36,170 nt of DNA from Myxococcales bacterium (GTDB lineage Bacteria > Myxococcota_A > Polyangia > Polyangiales > Polyangiaceae): assembly GCA_013297655.1 (NCBI GenBank), contig JAAFHV010000046.1, positions 7,190 to 43,359 on the forward strand, read 5' to 3'. Positions 9,710-17,134 of this stretch are shown here, piece after piece. Made by a program: the position numbers and the translations under genes. Every line of letters begins with the position of its first letter. Positions within the stretch are counted from its first letter, which is position 1. Below the pieces are notes generated by a model. The model saw only the letters and a program-made list of their open reading frames with translations. It ran no database searches and was not told the origin of the DNA.

Positions 9710-11541
9710 TTAAGAACCTCGATGATGGGACGGTCGGGCCGCTTCGGGCCCGTGGACGGCGGCGGCTGAGTAGCGGATGGCGGCGGAGGGGCAGCGCTCG
9801 GCGGCGGCGGGGCAGCGGCGGCGGGCTGCGTCTTCGGGGGCGTGTAGCCGGTGTGGTGGCCCCCTTGGTGCGGGGCGGCGGTGACGGTGGGCGTGGTGAC
9901 GACCGCCGCTTCGGCGACGAGGGCGAGCGAGATGCGCTGATCCTTGTCGAGGCGGATGGTCTCGTTGTGGTCCTTGTAGCCCTCCGCGCGGACGCGCAAG
10001 GTGTGGTCGGCGCTGTCCTTGGAGAAGCGAATGGGGCTCCCGACGGAGACCTCGCGACCATCGACGAACGCGGTCGGACGGGCCGGTCCGGCCGCGACTT
10101 GCACCTCGAGGCGAACGTCTTCCGCGACGGCGGCGGAGGGCTCCGGCTTGCCCGCCGCGCCCGTGTCTTTGCCGCGGAACGCGAGCGCCAAGGCGCCCAC
10201 GAGGAGCACGACGAGCGCGGCGCCGACCATGCCGATCTTCGCGATCGGCGAGATCCCGGGCGGGGGCATCGGCGCGGGGATGCTCGGAACGTGACCGGAG
10301 CCGGTGTAGGTGGAATGCGGCCCCATCACCGGTGCCACGAACGGCGCCGAGGTAGACGGCGTGAGCGTGCCCGGCGACGACGCCTCGCTCGCGAGCGGGA
10401 ACGAGCTGATCGACGGCTGTGACGGCGTGCCCGAGTGCGGGGCGAGCGACATCGTGTGCCCGGCGGTGGAGTGCGGGGTGAGCGCCGACATCGCGCCGCT
10501 CGACGTGAGCCCGAGCATCGCGGGGTACTCCGCCGTGCTCGAGGCCACGCGCACCTGACGGATCGCCTCGTCGACGACCTTGCGCCGCTTGTCGCGCTCG
10601 ACCCCGAAGTGGCGATTCAACAAATCGGCGAGCGAGCGCGCGCTCGTCTCGGAGCGCGGGAGGGTGTCGACGAAGGCCTCGAGCTCGTTCGCAAACTCGC
10701 GCGCGGTCTCGTAGCGGTTCTCTTTTTCCGCGGCGGTCGCTTTCGCGACGATGCGACGAAGCTCTGGCGCGATCGGCACCCCGTCGACCGCGTCGGGGAG
10801 CTGAGGGATCTCGCGACGAACGAGCTGCGCGAGCACCTGCACGTCGGTCATCGAGCCCCACATGCGGCCGCCGACGATGGCTTCCCACACGAGGACGCCG
10901 ACCGGGAAAATGTCGGCGCGGCGGTCGAGGTTCTCGCAGCGCGCCTGCTCCGGCGCCATGTACCCCACCTTGCCCTTGAGGACTCCGGTGCTGGTTTGGT
11001 GCTGCGAGCCTTTGGATTTTGCGATGCCGAAGTCGAGCAGCTTCGCGTGACCGTCGTACGAGACCATCACGTTGTGCGGAGACACGTCGCGGTGCACGAG
11101 GTGGAGCGGCGTGCCGTCGTGGTCCGTCATCTCGTGCGCGTAGTGGAGGCCCTCGAGCACGTCGACGACGAGGCGGAGGTGAGCGCCGAGGGAGAGCGCG
11201 CCGTTCTCTTGGAGGCGCTTGCGGACGATGCGGAGCGGCTGACCGTCCACGAAGTCCATCGCGATGTAGAAGTGCTCGTCCTGCACCCCGAGCTCGTGCG
11301 TCTGGACGACGTTCGGGTGGTTCAAGTTCGCGGCGATGCGCGCTTCGTCGCGGAACATCGCGAGGAACTCCTGGTCCTCCGCGAACTCGGGCTTCAGCAC
11401 CTTGAGGACGACGAGCTTGTTGAAGTTGCCGGCGCCGTTGACGAGGGCAAGGTACGCGTTGCCCATGCCTCCTCGCGCGACGAGCGCGATGGGCCGGTAC
11501 TTTCCGAGGGTTCGGGGCAGAGCAGTGGTGGACAAGAGCAC
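9706..11541 (-). CDS. Membrane Ser/Thr protein kinase with extracytoplasmic PEGA domain (kinase 1)
   Basis: 611 residues from the GTG at 11541, which places the kinase fold 12 residues from the start; upstream GTGs exist, so the start is uncertain. The Hanks-type kinase domain shows RGGMGNAYL (Gly-rich loop), K47, HRDVSPHN (150-157), DFG (170-172) and APE (196-198), all intact, so active kinase is expected. A Ser/Thr/Pro-rich juxtamembrane stretch follows, one transmembrane helix at ~433-455, a PEGA domain at ~475-545, and a Pro/Ala-rich tail. The kinase end faces the cytoplasm and PEGA the periplasm. It is first gene of an operon with the TPR/PEGA protein (ATGA overlap) and the binding-protein lipoprotein. 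Confidence 0.92.
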   Translation of the reverse strand: MLLSTTALPRTLGKYRPIALVARGGMGNAYLALVNGAGNFNKLVVLKVLKPEFAEDQEFLAMFRDEARIAANLNHPNVVQTHELGVQDEHFYIAMDFVDGQPLRIVRKRLQENGALSLGAHLRLVVDVLEGLHYAHEMTDHDGTPLHLVHRDVSPHNVMVSYDGHAKLLDFGIAKSKGSQHQTSTGVLKGKVGYMAPEQARCENLDRRADIFPVGVLVWEAIVGGRMWGSMTDVQVLAQLVRREIPQLPDAVDGVPIAPELRRIVAKATAAEKENRYETAREFANELEAFVDTLPRSETSARSLADLLNRHFGVERDKRRKVVDEAIRQVRVASSTAEYPAMLGLTSSGAMSALTPHSTAGHTMSLAPHSGTPSQPSISSFPLASEASSPGTLTPSTSAPFVAPVMGPHSTYTGSGHVPSIPAPMPPPGISPIAKIGMVGAALVVLLVGALALAFRGKDTGAAGKPEPSAAVAEDVRLEVQVAAGPARPTAFVDGREVSVGSPIRFSKDSADHTLRVRAEGYKDHNETIRLDKDQRISLALVAEAAVVTTPTVTAAPHQGGHHTGYTPPKTQPAAAAPPPPSAAPPPPSATQPPPSTGPKRPDRPIIEVLK

Positions 11542-11857
11542 CTCGAAAATCAGCGCGCGCCGTGGGCCCGGGACAGAAACCCGCTGGACGAGCCAACACT
11601 TCGAGGCTACCGGGCGCAACGCTCCGTGTCGACCAAAACACACGGCCGAGCCCGCCCCTTACGCGCGCGCCATCTGCGCGTTTCTCCGCGTTTTCGTGGC
11701 CTTCTGGCCGAGGTCGTCACGATCGCGAGCGATCTCGCCGAAACTCCCCGACTTTTGGGAATCGTGCGGTTCGGCGCGACGCCGACCGCGGAAGCCGGCG
11801 TGGAAATCGTAACGGCCGACGCAACACTCCCGGGCCGTCGGCCGAGGAGGGCGCACC
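11542..11857. promoter_or_regulatory. Divergent promoter region between kinase 1 and the PepSY/FTP-like protein
   Basis: 316 bases with no supported gene. It must carry promoters for both directions. A possible operator is GATCGCGAGCGATC at 11721-11734 (6-base arms, 2-base centre). GAGGAGGG just upstream of the ATG at 11858 is a strong ribosome site. No clear -35/-10 pair was found. Confidence 0.4.
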
Positions 11858-12586
11858 ATGAGCCCTCGCCTCTTTCCCATCGTCTTCCTCGTCTCCCAAG
11901 CGGCACTCTTCGGCGCGATGCGCGCGGAAGCGGCGCCTAAAACCAAAGCCAGCGTCGCTGCGAAGTCCGCGTCCCGCGCAGTGCGCGACGAGCGGCTCGC
12001 ACGGGCTGCGAGCGCCACCTTCGGCGGCGTGTTCCACGTGAGCCGCCAAGGCGACGCGCTCGTGCTCGACGCCGCGTCGGACTCCGGACCGCGACCGCGC
12101 GCGTTCCCGAAGGAGAACACCCGCCTCCTCCGCGCGTTCCTGCGCGCCGAAGCCGAGACCCTCGGCGGCGACGAGGGCGACGACTATCGCCTCCAGAGTT
12201 ACTTCGGAGATCCCCCCGCGGAGCCGCGGTACCTCGAAGCCTCCCAGCGCCTCGGCGCGAGTGAAATCCCAGGGGAATCGCCGCTCGTACGCGCCTGGTT
12301 CGACGAGGCGGGCCACCTCGTGCGCGTGCGCGTGAGCGGCGAGGCGATGCACGGCATGGCGAGGGTCGCGCGCACCCCGCGCGTCGACGAGGGCGCGGCC
12401 GCGACCTGCGCGCTCCGCGGCTCGTACGCGAAGCCGAGCGAGGTGATCACGAAGCTCGTGGTCGCGTCGCGAGCCGGCGTGCCCTACCTCGCGTGGAACG
12501 TGCACGCCCCTGCGGGCGCCGGGACCTTCGACGCGACGGTGGACGCGACCACGTGCACCGTCGTCGTGCACGAGGACAAACGCTGA
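11858..12586 (+). CDS. Secreted protein resembling a free-standing FTP/PepSY-type protease propeptide
   Basis: 242 residues with a signal peptide ending about AMRAEAA. The middle looks like the fungalysin/thermolysin propeptide region: a helix with repeated Arg/Ala/Leu (RLLRAFLRAEAETLGG), DDYRLQSYFGDP, then YLEASQRLG and a PLVRAWFDEAGHLVRVRVSG strand pair. The C-terminal part reads VPYLAWNVHAPAGAGTFDATVDATTCTV, like the PepSY strand region that precedes M4 metalloproteases. No HExxH zinc site exists in the gene or just downstream, so if the call is right this is a propeptide-like inhibitor or chaperone without its protease. The likeness is by eye only. GAGGAGGG sits before the ATG. A methyltransferase gene follows 27 bases later. 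Confidence 0.55.
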   Translation: MSPRLFPIVFLVSQAALFGAMRAEAAPKTKASVAAKSASRAVRDERLARAASATFGGVFHVSRQGDALVLDAASDSGPRPRAFPKENTRLLRAFLRAEAETLGGDEGDDYRLQSYFGDPPAEPRYLEASQRLGASEIPGESPLVRAWFDEAGHLVRVRVSGEAMHGMARVARTPRVDEGAAATCALRGSYAKPSEVITKLVVASRAGVPYLAWNVHAPAGAGTFDATVDATTCTVVVHEDKR

Positions 12587-12613
12587 TCGCGAGAGCGAGG
12601 TACCATCGGATTC

Positions 12614-13336
12614 ATGTTCCGTCCCGGAGGCCCTACGTTCCTCGAGCTCCTCGATCAAGCGATGAGCGAGACCACCGAAGGCTACGACAAGCTCGCCCCC
12701 AAATTCGATCGCACGCCCTTCCGAACGCCGGACGCGATGCTCGTCGAAATGGCGCGCAAAGCATCGGAAAAGCCCATCTTTTCGGCGCTCGACCTCTGCT
12801 GCGGAACCGGCGCCGCGATGCTCCATCTCCGCCCCTACTGCGCGACCCGGATCGTCGGACTCGACTTGTCTGCCGGCATGCTCGACGTGGCCCGCAAGAC
12901 GCTCGAGGGCTCTGGCGGTACCGCCCCGATCGACCTCGTGCAAGGCGACGCGCTCGACCTCCCGCCGAGCTTCGAGGGCGCGTTCGATCTCGTGACGAGC
13001 ACCGGCGCCTTCGGCCACATCGAGGTCCGCGACGAGCACCGCTTCCTCGTCGGAATTCGACGCGCCTTGAAGGAGGGGGGTCGCTTCGTGTTCGTCACCG
13101 CGAAGCCGCCCGGGCCGTTCGACGCGTGGTTCTGGCTCGCGCACGGGTTCAACGCCGCGATGCATGTCCGCAACGCGGTGCGGTCCCCGAAGTTCGTCAT
13201 GTACTACCTCACGTTCATGTGGCCGGGCGTGAAGCGGCGACTCGAGGGCGCGGGCTTCACCGTGACCGCCCGTCACGGCCTCTTCCCTGCCCCCTACTCG
13301 CGCTACGTCTACGTCGAGGCCACCCGCCGCGAGTGA
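12614..13336 (+). CDS. Class I SAM-dependent methyltransferase
   Basis: 240 residues of a Rossmann-fold methyltransferase. Motif I is LDLCCGTGAAM (E/DxGxGxG type), motif II VGLDLSAGMLDVAR with the acidic residue that binds the ribose, then VQGDALDLP and FDLVTSTGAFGHIE (motif IV region), and LKEGGRFVFVTA. The C-terminal part is hydrophobic and aromatic (DAWFWLAHGFNAAM; KFVMYYLTFMWPG), which may form a lid for a hydrophobic or lipid-like substrate; that is inference. The substrate is not recognisable. It is 27 bases after the PepSY/FTP-like gene and convergent with the first esterase. A UbiE/MenG-like enzyme is a possible relative but not specifically supported. Confidence 0.85.
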   Translation: MFRPGGPTFLELLDQAMSETTEGYDKLAPKFDRTPFRTPDAMLVEMARKASEKPIFSALDLCCGTGAAMLHLRPYCATRIVGLDLSAGMLDVARKTLEGSGGTAPIDLVQGDALDLPPSFEGAFDLVTSTGAFGHIEVRDEHRFLVGIRRALKEGGRFVFVTAKPPGPFDAWFWLAHGFNAAMHVRNAVRSPKFVMYYLTFMWPGVKRRLEGAGFTVTARHGLFPAPYSRYVYVEATRRE

Positions 13337-13375
13337 ACGCGGCCGGGGGCAGGCGCGGGGGCAGCGGTCGGTCCG

Positions 13376-14413
13376 CTACAGACCGAAAAAGTCCGCCGCG
13401 TAAGACGACGAGCAGAGCCCGGTGTCGAGCACGTAGGCCCCCGCCTTCCCGCAGCCCCCCTTCGGATCGACCGGCGTGCCGTGCCCCATCCCGGAGACGG
13501 TGAACGTCTCGACGATCTTGGCGCCCGAAGAGTCCGTGTAGATTCTCCGCGTCGCGCGACCGACGGTCTCGGTCTTCGTCGGCGCGTCCGGGAGGCCGTT
13601 CACGTTGGCCCATTGTTTCGCGAGCTCCGACGCGTTCATCGCGCGCACGGTGTAGTCCGCGTCGCCGTGCCACACCTGGAGCCTCGCGCGACCGGTGGTC
13701 GAAGCCGCGCGTACCAGGTCGCCCCACGCATCCGCGGTCTTCGTGCGCCCCGGGCTCATGCACGAGAACGCGTCGACCATGCTCGAGGCGCACTTGTACG
13801 GGATGCCGCTCATCACCGCGCCGGCCTCGAATAGGTCGGGGTAAGTCGCGAGCATCACCGCCGTCATCGCGCCGCCAGCGGAGAGCCCGGTGACGAACGC
13901 GCGGGTCGCGCCGGTGCGCGCCTTCACGTGCTCCACCATCGCCGCGATCGACGCCGGCTCGCCCGCGCCGCGGGTGGTGTGGGCGGCCTCGAACCAGCGA
14001 AAACAGCGGTTGGCGTTGTTCTTCGTCGATTGCTCCGGATAAACGACGAAGAACCCGCGCTCGTCGGCGAGCGCGTTCCACCCCGCCGCCTCGTACGCCG
14101 CGCTCGTCTGCGTGCAGCCGTGGAGCGCCACCACGATCGAAGGCGGGCTCGCGGGCGACGGCGGCGCGTGGACACGCATCGTGAGGTTGCCGGGGTTCTC
14201 GCCGAAGTCGTCGACGGCGGTCGTCGCCCCCGACGGGAGCGGCTCACCGACCGGAGCGGGAGGCGCGGTCATACCGGGGGGGAGCTCCGGGCTCCACGGC
14301 GCCGCGTCCGGGTCGCTCGTCGTCGACGACGGGGCGGCCGAGCCGCAGGCCGAGACCAGCGCGCCGAAGAGGAGAGGACCAAGAAGTCGTGTCGTATCGA
14401 GGACGTGTCGCAT
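13376..14413 (-). CDS. PHB-depolymerase-family (esterase D/PHB type) lipoprotein hydrolase 1
   Basis: 345 residues from the ATG at 14413; this start gives signal peptide plus lipobox VSAC, whereas a longer frame to 14479 would bury it. The alpha/beta-hydrolase has the oxyanion segment VVALHGCTQ, nucleophile elbow VTGLSAGGAM (GLSAG), acid-region WHGDADYTV and catalytic-His region SGMGHGTPVD. The family includes extracellular poly(3-hydroxybutyrate) depolymerases, acetylxylan and feruloyl esterases; substrate cannot be fixed from sequence. No substrate-binding domain is attached. It is divergently transcribed from a paralogous esterase across a 208-base gap that carries a perfect 16-base palindrome, so the pair may be co-regulated. 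Confidence 0.85.
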   Translation of the reverse strand: MRHVLDTTRLLGPLLFGALVSACGSAAPSSTTSDPDAAPWSPELPPGMTAPPAPVGEPLPSGATTAVDDFGENPGNLTMRVHAPPSPASPPSIVVALHGCTQTSAAYEAAGWNALADERGFFVVYPEQSTKNNANRCFRWFEAAHTTRGAGEPASIAAMVEHVKARTGATRAFVTGLSAGGAMTAVMLATYPDLFEAGAVMSGIPYKCASSMVDAFSCMSPGRTKTADAWGDLVRAASTTGRARLQVWHGDADYTVRAMNASELAKQWANVNGLPDAPTKTETVGRATRRIYTDSSGAKIVETFTVSGMGHGTPVDPKGGCGKAGAYVLDTGLCSSSYAADFFGL

Positions 14414-14527
14414 GCTGCACCGAGAGCAATCCACGTGCCCTCGCGTGATCGGCACGAAAGCCGCGCCCGCGAGCGGCACGGCCTCCTGCGGCGACCAGCG
14501 CCGACGCGGAGCTCGTCCCGATCGAGC

Positions 14528-14543
14528 GCGTCACCGGTGACGC
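14528..14543. promoter_or_regulatory. Perfect 16-base palindrome between divergent esterase genes
   Basis: GCGTCACCGGTGACGC is identical to its own reverse complement. It lies 115 bases upstream of the minus-strand esterase and 79 bases upstream of the plus-strand one, the position expected for a dimeric repressor operator serving both promoters. No regulator gene for it is recognisable next door. Confidence 0.45.
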
Positions 14544-14593
14544 AAGAAGAGCATTCGCGCTTGTTTCGCCGATGTTTCGTGGTGTCAGCGTGG

Positions 14594-14609
14594 TGGCACG
14601 GAGGGTGCT
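14594..14609 (+). promoter_or_regulatory. Possible sigma-54 promoter element before esterase 2
   Basis: TGGCACGGAGGGTGCT has the sigma-54 -24 box TGGCACG complete, and GG and GC are exactly 10 bases apart as required. The -12 box is GTGCT rather than TTGCA. The predicted transcript start, about 14620, would fall almost on the ATG at 14622, leaving no leader, which weakens the call. Confidence 0.3.
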
Positions 14610-14621
14610 CTAGGGCGCCGC

Positions 14622-15881
14622 ATGCGCACCACGGCAGTCCTCAGTTCGGTCCTCTTCATGGGCCTCGTCGCTTGCGGCAGCGACGACGGGTTCCACGACG
14701 CCCCTATCGGCGAGGCAAGCTTCGCCGCGACCACCCTTACGGAGGTGACGGGGTTCGGCACGAACCCGGGCGGGCTCAAGCTTTACCAATACGTGCCCGC
14801 CGGCGTGACGAAGGGCGCGCCGCTCGTGCTCGTGTTCCACGGCTGCACGCAGGGCGCGACGGACGCGACCCGCTTCGGCTGGAGTGAGCTCGCCGAGCAG
14901 CACAAGTTCGTCGTGGGGTACGTCGAGCAACCGACCACGAACAACCCGCTCCGCTGCTTCAACTGGGCCGGCGAGTACGGCGATCCAGCCAACGTGCAGC
15001 GCGGCAAGGGGGAGAACCTCTCCATCAAACAAATGGTCGACAAGCTCGTCGAGAGCCAGGGCGTCGACACGAAGCGCGTCTTCGCGGTCGGCTTCTCGGC
15101 CGGCGGCGCGGAGGCCGTGCTCGCGGCGGCGACGTGGCCCGAGGTGTTCGCCGGCGCCGCGTCGGTCGCAGGTGTGCCGTTCAACTGCACCACGGTGTAC
15201 GCCGAGGTCTCCGGGTGCCAGAAGCCGGGCAAGGATTTTACTCCCGACGCGTGGGGCGATCGTGTCCGCGCGGCGCACCCCGGCTTCGCGGGTCCGTATC
15301 CGCGGATGTCGGTGTGGCAGGGCTCGGCCGACGGCGTCGTCGGTCCCGGGAACCGCACCCAAATCGTCAAGCAGTGGACCAACGTGCACGGGCTCGCGCA
15401 GGCGGGCGTCGCGGACACCGTCGACGGCCAGAAGCACGAGGTGTGGAAGAGCGCGAGCGGGGTCGCGATGGTCGAGACCTACGAGATCGCGGGCATGGAC
15501 CACGCCTACCCGATCGCCGCCGGCTGCGGCACCGCCGGCGCGTACGTGGCCGACAAGGGCATCTGCGCGACGAAGCGTGTCGCCGACTTCTTCGGCATCG
15601 CGGGCGGCCCCAGCCCGATCCCTAGCGACGGCGGCGCGCCGAGCAGCGACGGCGGCAAGAGCTCTCCCTCGCCGTCCCCCTCCGGCAGCGCGAGCGGGAC
15701 ACCGAAGGGCGCGAGCGCGACGGACGATCCCATCGCCGAGCGCGCCGGGAGCACGTGCAGTATGCATGCACCCGGATCGACGAGCGGATCGACCGGCGCG
15801 TTCGGCGCGCTCCTCGTCGGTGGCCTCGTCGCCGCCGTGCGTCGCGCGCGGCGCGCCCGCCGAGAGGGGTGGTCGCGATGA
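14622..15881 (+). CDS. PHB-depolymerase-family lipoprotein hydrolase 2 with MYXO-CTERM-like tail
   Basis: 419 residues. It starts with signal peptide and lipobox LVAC. The hydrolase domain (~45-325) parallels esterase 1: LVFHGCTQG, nucleophile elbow AVGFSAGGAE (GFSAG), WQGSADGVVG and AGMDHAYPIA. A Ser/Gly/Pro/Asp-rich linker follows, then a C-terminal tripartite signal: a Cys (TCSMH), a hydrophobic helix (GAFGALLVGGLVAAV) and an Arg cluster (RRARRARRE), as in MYXO-CTERM sorting sequences of surface proteins. Having both a lipobox and this tail is unusual. It overlaps the MFS gene by ATGA. Probable role: surface-anchored polyester or carbohydrate-ester hydrolase feeding the transporter downstream (inference). 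Confidence 0.87.
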   Translation: MRTTAVLSSVLFMGLVACGSDDGFHDAPIGEASFAATTLTEVTGFGTNPGGLKLYQYVPAGVTKGAPLVLVFHGCTQGATDATRFGWSELAEQHKFVVGYVEQPTTNNPLRCFNWAGEYGDPANVQRGKGENLSIKQMVDKLVESQGVDTKRVFAVGFSAGGAEAVLAAATWPEVFAGAASVAGVPFNCTTVYAEVSGCQKPGKDFTPDAWGDRVRAAHPGFAGPYPRMSVWQGSADGVVGPGNRTQIVKQWTNVHGLAQAGVADTVDGQKHEVWKSASGVAMVETYEIAGMDHAYPIAAGCGTAGAYVADKGICATKRVADFFGIAGGPSPIPSDGGAPSSDGGKSSPSPSPSGSASGTPKGASATDDPIAERAGSTCSMHAPGSTSGSTGAFGALLVGGLVAAVRRARRARREGWSR

Positions 15882-17134
15882 GCTTCCTCTCGAAGACGCA
15901 GGAAGAGAGCGAGCTCCGCGGCGTTCCGACCCGCGCGCAGGTCGCGACGTTCACCGCCGCGTGGGCCGGCTGGGTCATGGATGCCTTCGATTTCACGGCA
16001 TTTTTGCTCGTGATGCCGGAGATCGAGAAGACGTTCGGGGTGAAGCACTCGGCGAGCGCGGGCGCGATCGCGCTCACGCTTCTCATGCGCCTCGTCGGTG
16101 GTTTCATCGCAGGCAAAGCGGCCGACAAGTGGGGCCGCAAGCTGCCCCTCCTCATCAGCGTGGTGTGGTTCGCGGTCTGCGACGGCGCGATCGCGATGGC
16201 GCCGAGCTTCACGTTCGTGCTCGTGCTCCGCACCTTGTTCGGGCTCGGCATGGGCGCGGAGTGGACCTCCGGCACCACCCTCGCGATGGAGAATTGGCCC
16301 AAGAAGTCGCGTGGCATCGCCTCCGGAGTGCTCCAGGGGAGCTGGGCGGTCGGTTACCTGCTCGCCGCGGCGGCCTCCGCGATCGTGGTGCCCCGCTTCG
16401 GCTGGCGCGCGCTCTTCGTCGTCACCGCGCTCCCGGCGCTCTTGGTCCTCCCGCTTCGCTCTTTCGTGCCCGAGAGCGAAGAGTGGAAGAAGGCTGCCAA
16501 GTCGCGGATCGCGCCGCTGTCCGAGCTCTTCAAGAGCACCCCCGGCCTCCTCGGCCGCGCGGTGTGGGGCTGCTTCGCGATGGCAGCGGGCTTCGGCGCC
16601 TACTACGCGCTCACCGGCCTCTACCCGACGATCCTCAAGGTGGAGCTCGGACAAGACGCGCGCGGCACGTTCTTCCTCGTCGCGCTCTTCAACGTCGGCA
16701 TGATGCTCGGCTCGATCGCGACCGGCTGGCTCGCGGCGAAGAAGAGCGTGTCCCTCGCGATCGCGATCCCGGCGGGCCTCTCGATCTTCGTCCTGCCGTT
16801 CTACGTGGGGCACGAGCCGGGGCACCTCTCGATCGGCGCGTTCCTCGGCGGCGCGTTCGGCGCGGGCTTCGCGGGCGTGACGCCGATGCTGCTCACCTCG
16901 ATGTTCCCCGCCGAGGCACGCGCGCGCCTCGTCGGCATCGTCTACCACGTGGGTGCGTTCTTCGCGGGCTTCGTGCCCTTGCTCACCGCGACCCTCGCGG
17001 AGCGAACGGGCATGACGCTCGGCACCGCGGTGATGGCGGTGACGGCCTCGCTCGAGGCGTGCCTCGTCGCGCTCGTGCTGCTCGCCGCGCGCCCACAAAA
17101 GTCATTCGCGGTCGCGCAGGAGGCGTCGTCATGA
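15878..17134 (+). CDS. MFS transporter, monocarboxylate/aromatic-acid symporter type
   Basis: 418 residues, about 12 hydrophobic segments. The start MSFLSKTQEE overlaps the esterase stop as ATGA. The first helix reads WAGWVMDAFDFTAFLLVMPEI, with the D-x-F-D-x-[TF] pattern typical of the sialate/lactate and aromatic-acid:H+ symporter groups, and loop 2-3 has the MFS signature ADKWGRKLPLL. LRTLFGLGMGAEWTSG is the helix-4/5 sequence of the same groups. The family takes small organic acids through the inner membrane with protons. In this operon the expected cargo is the acid released by the esterases (for example a hydroxyacid or short fatty acid); that is inference from neighbours. Confidence 0.88.
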   Translation: MSFLSKTQEESELRGVPTRAQVATFTAAWAGWVMDAFDFTAFLLVMPEIEKTFGVKHSASAGAIALTLLMRLVGGFIAGKAADKWGRKLPLLISVVWFAVCDGAIAMAPSFTFVLVLRTLFGLGMGAEWTSGTTLAMENWPKKSRGIASGVLQGSWAVGYLLAAAASAIVVPRFGWRALFVVTALPALLVLPLRSFVPESEEWKKAAKSRIAPLSELFKSTPGLLGRAVWGCFAMAAGFGAYYALTGLYPTILKVELGQDARGTFFLVALFNVGMMLGSIATGWLAAKKSVSLAIAIPAGLSIFVLPFYVGHEPGHLSIGAFLGGAFGAGFAGVTPMLLTSMFPAEARARLVGIVYHVGAFFAGFVPLLTATLAERTGMTLGTAVMAVTASLEACLVALVLLAARPQKSFAVAQEASS

